A DNA stretch of 26,986 nt from JAJCZB01 sp964350195 (GTDB taxonomy: Bacteria; Babelota; Babeliae; Babelales; Vermiphilaceae), in assembly GCA_964350195.1 (NCBI GenBank), contig CAYGJB010000015.1, forward strand, positions 1 to 26,986. The letters are read 5' to 3'. This document shows, in pieces, positions 21,277 to 26,986 of the stretch (position 1 is the first letter of the stretch; each line of letters opens with the position of its first letter). The notes beneath the pieces were generated by a model that ran no database searches, had not been told where the DNA came from, and saw only the letters and a program-made list of their open reading frames with translations. The position numbers and the translations under genes are program-made.

Positions 21277-23649
21277 TTATTCTTCCTCTGGCAAAGACAA
21301 TGTATCAGTTGTTCTTTCGTCTAAATCGATATCATCATCTTCTTCGTGTTCAACTCCTTCAAGTTCTTTTTCAAAAAAAGTGAGTAACTTTTTGCAGCGA
21401 GAGGGATGACGAAGCTTGCGTAATGCTTTTACTTCGATTTGACGAATACGTTCTCTGGTTACTGAGAAGTCTTTTCCTACTTCTTCAAGCGTATGCTCGG
21501 AAGCAACGTCAATACCAAAGCGCATTTTGAGTACCTTCTCTTCGCGCGGCGTTAGAGTTTTTAGCACTTCTCGCACTCGTTCTTTGAGATCTGCATTTGC
21601 GATAGACTCTGATGGAGAAAATTCATTTTCATTTTCAATAAAATCTTTGATCGTTGCATCTTCACTATCACCAACGGGTGTTTCTAGTGAAATTGGCTCT
21701 TTCGATATTTTAATAATATTTTTTATCTTTTTCTCATCAAGATTAAGCTCTTTGGCTAATTCTGCATATGTTGGTTCCCGGCCATGCTCCTGAATAAAGG
21801 TTCTCTTGATTTTGTTTATTTTGTTAAGAGTTTCTACCATATGCACCGGTACACGAATGGTACGAGATTGGTCTGCAATGGCTCGTGTAATTGCTTGTCT
21901 GATCCACCAGGTAGCGTAGGTGGAAAACTTGTATCCACGTTCGAACTCAAATTTTTCAACCGCCTTCATGAGGCCGATGTTGCCTTCTTGAATCAAATCA
22001 AGAAAATGAAGGCCACGATTTACATATTTTTTCGCGATATTTACTACCAATCGAAGATTTGCTTTCGCTAAATCATCTTTGGCTCTTTTATCTTTTATTT
22101 GTGCCGTCATGAGCTGACGAAATAATTTGAAGCTTACAACTTTGGAAAGGCCAAGCTCGGATTCAGTTTTTTTAACCGCTTTTAAGGCAGCCCGAATATT
22201 TTTCTGTAGCTCGACTACTTCTTGCTCAATATCAGGAGAAGGATTTTCTATGTTTTGAAGGACTTCTACCTTCTCGCTTCCTTCACGGGCGGCCTCTTCT
22301 CTTTCGTTGATTTTTCTGATAAATTTTTCAATTTTTTTGCCGAGTTTTTTGATGAGCTTATTTGCGAGCTTAATGCCACAGATCGTTTCACTGATCTCTT
22401 CTTTATTATCTTTAACTTCTTGTAGCATTGCTTTTTTGGCACTATCTGTATCAAGTTTTCCTCGATAACTGCGGTAAATATTCTCTTCATTCTCAACTAA
22501 AGATTTAATTTTTTTAATTGTTTTTAAGATAGTTGTCTTTTCTTGCTCGATTTTTGGCAAGTTGTCTTCGTCGAATTCAGAAAATTGAATAATGTCTTTC
22601 AGGGGAATAGTATTTTTTTGGAGTTTCTCTCCAATATAAATAAATTCTTTGTGAAGAAGGGGAAAGCGAGAAATACCATCTATCGATTCTTTTTTTGCAT
22701 CCGCAATGTTTCTTGCAATGTCAGTTTCTGTTTTTCTGTTTAAAAGAGGTATCTTCCCGATATCTCGTAAATATGATTTAACACTATCGGTGACTTGAGC
22801 AGGAGCCTCTCGTTCTTCATCTTCACTATTATCTTCTTCATCGTACTCTTGAGAAGTGGTTTGCAACGATTTAATTTTTGATTTTGTTTGTACTGGAGCT
22901 TCTTCTTCAACATCTATATCAGCTTGTGAGCTTTCAAGCTCTTCTTGAGTAACGAGATCAATATTTTCTTTATCGCATGTTTTGAGAAGCTGCTCAGTTT
23001 CCGGTTCTGAAAGATGGTTTTTTTCGCTAAATTCCATTACCTCTTCATAGGTAAGCACGCCTGCTCGCTTACTACGCTCAATGAGTTCTGTGATAAGATC
23101 GTCTTTTATATCTATCAATGATTTTGGTTTTCCCGCTCTGGCTGAATGGACAGCTGTGCGTGCAGTTGCTTTAGCTTTCTTCTTTGGTGCAAGGGGCGCT
23201 TTTTTAACTGAGCTGCCTTTTTGTGTAGTATATACGGTTTTTTTCTTTCCCGCGGATGGAGCTGCCTTTTTTTTCTTATGAACAGGAACCACTTTTGTTG
23301 GCGCTTGTGAAGATGCTATCCTTTTTGCTTTACGGGCAGGGGCTGATTTTTTAACTGTCGCCTTTATAGTAGATTTTACCACTTTTTTCTTCTTCACTGT
23401 TTTGCGTATCGGAGCTTTTACTGTTTTTTTCTTAGAAGTAACTTTTTTTTGTACTTTTTTGCGAGTAGTGGTTTTTTTACTAGCAGTTGGCTTTCTACCA
23501 AGTTTTCGCGCATCACGTGTGCTCGTCTGTTTCTTTTTTTTCGTTCCAGTTGTGCGACTCTTTGTAGTTGAACTACGACTAGTGATAGTGCGTTTTATAC
23601 TCTTTTTCGAACTAATTTTTGTTTTTTTAGAATTTTTTTTGCGTGCCAT
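21277..23649 (-). CDS. rpoD: RNA polymerase primary sigma factor with long basic N-terminus
   Basis: 790 residues. From the C-terminus: region 4 (about 698-750, LTPREEKVLKMRFG and the helix-turn-helix VTRERIRQIEVKALRKLRH), region 3 (about 610-680), and region 2 (about 525-605, NLRLVVNIAKKY, DLIQEGNIGLMKAVEKF, YATWWIRQAI). Region 1.2 is near 287-320 (SVKSYLRDIGKIPLL) and region 1.1 near 178-240. Residues 1-177 are an added Lys/Arg/Thr/Ala-rich tail resembling histone H1 or bacterial H1-like tails. About 30 acidic residues extend beyond region 4.2. I chose ATG 23649, after GAGGAAGG; an upstream GTG adds seven residues. Confidence 0.92.
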   Translation of the reverse strand: MARKKNSKKTKISSKKSIKRTITSRSSTTKSRTTGTKKKKQTSTRDARKLGRKPTASKKTTTRKKVQKKVTSKKKTVKAPIRKTVKKKKVVKSTIKATVKKSAPARKAKRIASSQAPTKVVPVHKKKKAAPSAGKKKTVYTTQKGSSVKKAPLAPKKKAKATARTAVHSARAGKPKSLIDIKDDLITELIERSKRAGVLTYEEVMEFSEKNHLSEPETEQLLKTCDKENIDLVTQEELESSQADIDVEEEAPVQTKSKIKSLQTTSQEYDEEDNSEDEEREAPAQVTDSVKSYLRDIGKIPLLNRKTETDIARNIADAKKESIDGISRFPLLHKEFIYIGEKLQKNTIPLKDIIQFSEFDEDNLPKIEQEKTTILKTIKKIKSLVENEENIYRSYRGKLDTDSAKKAMLQEVKDNKEEISETICGIKLANKLIKKLGKKIEKFIRKINEREEAAREGSEKVEVLQNIENPSPDIEQEVVELQKNIRAALKAVKKTESELGLSKVVSFKLFRQLMTAQIKDKRAKDDLAKANLRLVVNIAKKYVNRGLHFLDLIQEGNIGLMKAVEKFEFERGYKFSTYATWWIRQAITRAIADQSRTIRVPVHMVETLNKINKIKRTFIQEHGREPTYAELAKELNLDEKKIKNIIKISKEPISLETPVGDSEDATIKDFIENENEFSPSESIANADLKERVREVLKTLTPREEKVLKMRFGIDVASEHTLEEVGKDFSVTRERIRQIEVKALRKLRHPSRCKKLLTFFEKELEGVEHEEDDDIDLDERTTDTLSLPEEE

Positions 23650-23650
23650 A

Positions 23651-25423
23651 TTATGTTTTACCTTCCTCACTCAGGTGCCCTGTGATGGCAGGGACAATTT
23701 TTTCTTTCATTATTCGATAATCATGCAAAAGCCGATCAACCGCCTGTTGATCTCCATCGCTATGAGCTTGCTCGAGCTGTGCGGTAATTGATTGGATAAT
23801 CTGCTTCCATTGTTTCTTTTGAAATTGAATGAGAAGCTCTTTATATGCCGCCATGCTTATAGGCTCACTTTGCGTAACGAGTAATTTGCTTACAATATTT
23901 CTTTCTTTATCGTTGAGCCTATCAAAAAAAATATTAAAGGAGAAAGAGCTTGTGTTTTCTTTCTCTACAACCAACTTTTTTATGACATTTGCCAGTTGAT
24001 CATCAAGTAAATCAATTACGTAATTGTCATTTTGATGATCTAGTAATTCGGGATTATTCACTATAGCACAAAATATCTGTTTTTCTAAGGGGGGAGCCTC
24101 TTCTGTTGTTGATTTTAAAGAAGCAGGGGTGCTTTCATGAAGCAGGGCTCCTTTTGCTTGGCGCTTGAGGGCAGCTTTTATTGATTCAAAGGGCATAGAA
24201 AGGCTTTGAGCGGCTGCTTGTACAAGTACATCTTGCTTTAAGGGATCGTTAATACTGGCAATAATTTCTATTAGCTGCTTAATTTTGCCCACTCGTTCGT
24301 GTAATGGGGCGGTTGCAAAATTTGTTCCTAGCTGCTCAATAAAGAAGGCAAAGATATCTTGAGCTCGAGCAATTCGAGGAGCTAGGTCGTTGCCTGCGGC
24401 TAAAAAGGAGGCGGGGTCTTGTCCTTCAGGTAGATGGACCACTTTTAGCTCCATGTTGGCTTGCCAGCACAGTTCAGTGAGCCGTAGAATAGCTTTCTCG
24501 CCGGCAGCGTCTCGATCATATAAAACATAAAGATATGGCGCGTAACGAGACAAAAGTTTGAGATGATTAATTGTACAAGCAGTCCCGAGCGTGGCTACAG
24601 TGTTGGGATAGCCTGCTTTTGCCATGGCGGTACAATCAGTGTAACCCTCAACCAGAAATGCTTTTTCAGAGTCTTGAATAGATTTTTTTGCGATATCAAG
24701 GCCAAAAAGCAATGAACCTTTTTGGAAAAAATCATTTTCGCGAGAATTATAATATTTTGCACGAGTATCTGTTTCCTTAAATGTGCGACCGCCAAAAGCA
24801 CAAAATCTACCCAGATGATCACGAATAGGAAATATGATACGATCCTCAAAAGGAGAAAATAGTGTTGTTTTGCCTTGAGCAATGATGTTGGCTTGCAAAA
24901 GATCGTCAGCTAATATGTTGTTTGTTTTTACCGCAGTAAGAAGCTGCTTGATTCCTGTGAAGCTACCGGGAAAATAACCAATGAGAAAACTATCTAAAAG
25001 TGGGCCATCGATATGTCTATCCTGTAGATATTTTAAAACCTTTGGATGTTTGGGAAGTTGTTGATGACACCAAAGCGCCACTATTTTGCAGACATCAAAA
25101 TACTGTTGCTTCTCTTGGATCGATTGCTCATACCCTTCTGATTCTTTTGGGAGTTCAATATTGTATCGATCAGCTAAAAATTGTACTGCTTCATGTTGGC
25201 CACAATTCTCCACTTTCGCAATGAAAGCGATTACGTCTCCGCCAGCATGGCAGCCAAAGCAGTAAAAAATATCTTTGTGTGGGCTTACGGTAAATGATGC
25301 GGTTTTTTCGTGATGAAAGGGGCAGCGGCCTTTCCAATAGTTGCCCGCTTTTCGGAGTGTGGCATATTCATTTACCACATCAAAGATGGAGACGCGTGAT
25401 TTAACGAAATTAAATACGTTCAT
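23651..25423 (-). CDS. dnaG: DNA primase
   Basis: Synthesises RNA primers at the replication fork. The 590-residue protein has an N-terminal CHC2 zinc finger with C34, H37, C55 and C58 (CPFHHE, FYCFGCH). The TOPRIM core follows: FLVEGYTDCTAMAKAGY with the acidic Glu, TLGTACT, and the metal-binding LYDRDAAGEKA. The C-terminal third is poorly conserved and helical, as expected for the helicase-interacting domain. It overlaps lgt by 4 bases (ATGA) and ends one base before the rpoD ATG. The dnaG-rpoD order is widespread in bacteria; lgt directly upstream is less usual. Confidence 0.95.
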   Translation of the reverse strand: MNVFNFVKSRVSIFDVVNEYATLRKAGNYWKGRCPFHHEKTASFTVSPHKDIFYCFGCHAGGDVIAFIAKVENCGQHEAVQFLADRYNIELPKESEGYEQSIQEKQQYFDVCKIVALWCHQQLPKHPKVLKYLQDRHIDGPLLDSFLIGYFPGSFTGIKQLLTAVKTNNILADDLLQANIIAQGKTTLFSPFEDRIIFPIRDHLGRFCAFGGRTFKETDTRAKYYNSRENDFFQKGSLLFGLDIAKKSIQDSEKAFLVEGYTDCTAMAKAGYPNTVATLGTACTINHLKLLSRYAPYLYVLYDRDAAGEKAILRLTELCWQANMELKVVHLPEGQDPASFLAAGNDLAPRIARAQDIFAFFIEQLGTNFATAPLHERVGKIKQLIEIIASINDPLKQDVLVQAAAQSLSMPFESIKAALKRQAKGALLHESTPASLKSTTEEAPPLEKQIFCAIVNNPELLDHQNDNYVIDLLDDQLANVIKKLVVEKENTSSFSFNIFFDRLNDKERNIVSKLLVTQSEPISMAAYKELLIQFQKKQWKQIIQSITAQLEQAHSDGDQQAVDRLLHDYRIMKEKIVPAITGHLSEEGKT

Positions 25424-26181
25424 GATGTACGTGATACCCTGCTTATCAAAAAGCCCACAAAAGCTAGGCCAAAAATACCAAGAGCCACATATTGATTTAC
25501 TGAAATATACAGGGCGTCAATGATTCTATCACCACGCCAAAAATCTACGGTAAATCTTTCTAATGCGATCAACATGAGATAACTGCAAATGAGTTGTCCT
25601 GATTTTTTAAAATAGTGGCGTCCAATAAAATATTGAAACGTAAAAATAAGTAACAACAGTGCAGCGCTATATATTTGTGTTGGGTGCAGGCAAACATACA
25701 ATGGTGCCACAGAACCGGTATCAGTGTACGTGATGCCCCATGGTTTGCCGGTGGGCACTCCATAGCAGCAGCCAGCAAGAAAGCAGCCGATGCGTGAAAT
25801 GGACTGCAAAAGCGGGCTATAAATCGAAATCAAATCTAAAAGGGGGAGCATTGGTATACGGGCATAGCTTAAGTAAGCTGGCAGCGTGAGCAATACGCCA
25901 ATTACTGCACCTAAGATAGAAAACCCCCCTTCATAAAAGGCAAAAAAACTCATAGGGTTTCGGTACATTTCAGGGTAGGTGAAGAAATAAAGAAGTCTTC
26001 CGCCAAAAATGGCAGCTATAATGCCGATCATTACAAGTATGCTAAAGTGGGACTCTAAGTTAAGGGTCTTAAAGCGCGGGTCTTGGCGCGTGAGATGCAT
26101 GAAAATAAGCAGCCCAATAGCAATCATGAGGCCGTAGCTATGAATCGCAATTGGACCATAAATATGAAATAACGTGTGCAT
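25420..26181 (-). CDS. lgt: Prolipoprotein diacylglyceryl transferase
   Basis: Transfers diacylglycerol from phosphatidylglycerol to the lipobox cysteine of prolipoproteins in the inner membrane. 253 residues with about seven hydrophobic helices. Recognisable segments are HSYGLMIAIG (14-23), FGGRLLYF (59-66), EGGFSILGAVIG (84-95), the signature SRIGCFLAGCCYG with Arg130 (129-141), HPTQIYSA (166-173) and ERFTVDFWRGD (208-218). I chose ATG 26181; an upstream in-frame ATG adds nine residues without a better signal. Its presence agrees with the candidate lipoproteins in this window. It is the first gene of the lgt-dnaG-rpoD operon. Confidence 0.92.
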   Translation of the reverse strand: MHTLFHIYGPIAIHSYGLMIAIGLLIFMHLTRQDPRFKTLNLESHFSILVMIGIIAAIFGGRLLYFFTYPEMYRNPMSFFAFYEGGFSILGAVIGVLLTLPAYLSYARIPMLPLLDLISIYSPLLQSISRIGCFLAGCCYGVPTGKPWGITYTDTGSVAPLYVCLHPTQIYSAALLLLIFTFQYFIGRHYFKKSGQLICSYLMLIALERFTVDFWRGDRIIDALYISVNQYVALGIFGLAFVGFLISRVSRTS

Positions 26182-26336
26182 TGATAAGCCTTTCAGGTTT
26201 GATGTCATTTGAGTATACCAGAATTGGGAGGGGATAAAAGTATTGAAAATGAAGGCAATTTATTGATTTTGAAAGACTGAATTTGTTACAGTAAAAGGAG
26301 AAAATAGGTGTGTTGTATAAATTGAAGGAGAATCTC
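26182..26336. promoter_or_regulatory. Divergent promoter region between lgt and the terminal secreted protein
   Basis: 155 bases between two divergent genes must carry promoters for both, but I cannot define boxes with confidence. An AAGGAG at 26325-26330 is the ribosome-binding site of the plus-strand gene. Confidence 0.4.
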
Positions 26337-26942
26337 GTGAAATCAAAATTATTATTTTTTGCAGTATCTTTGTGTTTGGTTATTTCGTGTTCAGCTCCAG
26401 TACAAGCTATGGATAACTCTGGCGAAGAGATTGTTCCTGCTCTGCTAACGAAAGAGCGCTATGATAAGCTTAAAATTCGAGCAAAAAACGCATTAACCAA
26501 ATACTATCGCTGTCTATACGTCGGAGGGTGTACCCAAAATGAATGGAATGCTATTAAGTGGCAGATGAAAGTTGCGGGATCAGCTATTGCAGCAGCTCTT
26601 TTGGCATATAAAGCAGCGCCTTTAGCAAAGGAATACGCATTAAAAACAAAGCAACAGGTGAAGCAACAGGCGAAAGGGTTGGCGGATGATTTAGAGCAAA
26701 AAGCAACAGGTGCGGCTAAAAATGTTGTAAATGCAGCCGCAGATGAAGCTAATACGAGGCTAAAGGATTTAACTAAAGAGGTAGATAAGTTCGCCTCTGA
26801 AAGAAAAATACAAGTGGATTGGGGATTTGGAGGTGCTTCAGCTCGTGTAGTTCCAATTGAACCGGAGCAAAAAAGCGGTACGTCTTCTGCTGCTTCAAAA
26901 AAAGAAGAGCAAAAAAGCTCATCGCCATGGGACGTGAATTAA
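26337..26942 (+). CDS. Secreted single-pass protein with C-x5-C motif (E)
   Basis: 201 residues. Residues 1-24 form a signal sequence that contains a possible lipobox VIS-C (Cys18) and a possible signal peptidase I site after VQA. CLYVGGC (Cys59, Cys65) followed by TQNEWNAIKW precedes an Ala-rich TM helix (about 76-94). The tail is Lys/Ala/Gln-rich, probably coiled coil (about 98-160), and ends in a Ser/Lys-rich stretch. The C-x5-C-[ST] motif matches proteins B and D 16-20 kb away. I chose GTG 26337, six bases after AAGGAG; the frame is open to another GTG at 26310. Function unknown. Confidence 0.7.
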   Translation: MKSKLLFFAVSLCLVISCSAPVQAMDNSGEEIVPALLTKERYDKLKIRAKNALTKYYRCLYVGGCTQNEWNAIKWQMKVAGSAIAAALLAYKAAPLAKEYALKTKQQVKQQAKGLADDLEQKATGAAKNVVNAAADEANTRLKDLTKEVDKFASERKIQVDWGFGGASARVVPIEPEQKSGTSSAASKKEEQKSSSPWDVN

Positions 26943-26986
26943 AGTAATAAGTGCAACTTTTAGGAACATAAAAAGGGGTTAACTGC

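Noticed and set aside
21277..23649. Several long plus-strand frames opposite rpoD (for example 23402-23791)
   Set aside because: They are Phe/Val-rich mirror images of the Lys-rich codons of the sigma factor, not genes.

Overview
The window reads as a chromosome segment of a bacterium with a diderm-like secretome, standard genetic code (TGA is used as a stop) and AT-leaning composition. There are no rRNA or tRNA genes, no CRISPR array and no transposase. The mix of a compact sugar-phosphate gene set, a ComEC-like remnant, a very Lys-rich RpoD N-terminus and many small secreted or single-pass membrane proteins of unknown family suggests a host-associated, reduced-genome lineage. Candidatus Dependentiae (TM6) is my best guess; this is inference from gene style, not a database match.

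Layout. (1) 68-4647: a minus-strand lipoprotein, then a tightly overlapping operon pgi-zwf-gnd (glucose-6-phosphate isomerase, glucose-6-phosphate dehydrogenase, short-form 6-phosphogluconate dehydrogenase). The overlaps are 8 and 4 bases. No 6-phosphogluconolactonase gene is seen. (2) 4923-11833: an accessory region. A cyclase-family (HxGTHxDxPxH) hydrolase is followed by six signal-peptide plus single-TM proteins and a DJ-1/PfpI-family gene. Two paralog pairs share 100 percent identical DNA over their promoter-proximal halves (371 and 358 bp), then become almost unrecognisable right after the TM segment. A 325-bp piece of the DJ-1 gene is also duplicated. Fragments of the cyclase 3' end sit in front of two further secreted-protein genes. 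The order A1-B-C1-DJ1(fragment)-A2-D-C2-DJ1 points to an old roughly 3-kb duplication now made of identical blocks separated by diverged or unrelated sequence. (3) 11834-14226: a palindrome-rich non-coding stretch, a ComEC/Rec2-like membrane protein with a degenerate metallo-beta-lactamase domain, a 54-residue basic ORF, a bidirectional terminator and a small secreted protein. (4) 14227-18590: an animal-type one-piece transketolase, two paralogous alpha/beta hydrolases, and two tiny membrane peptides. (5) 19127-26181, minus strand: lgt-dnaG-rpoD-CorC/HlyC-like-secreted protein, apparently one operon with minimal gaps. (6) 26337-26942: another secreted single-pass protein.

The sugar-phosphate genes and transketolase together suggest a working oxidative pentose phosphate route for NAD(P)H and pentoses. 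The most unusual content is a dispersed family of secreted single-pass proteins. Three of them, otherwise unlike each other, carry the same C-x5-C-[ST] motif just before the TM helix, and two paralog pairs look like conserved-head, variable-tail mosaics.
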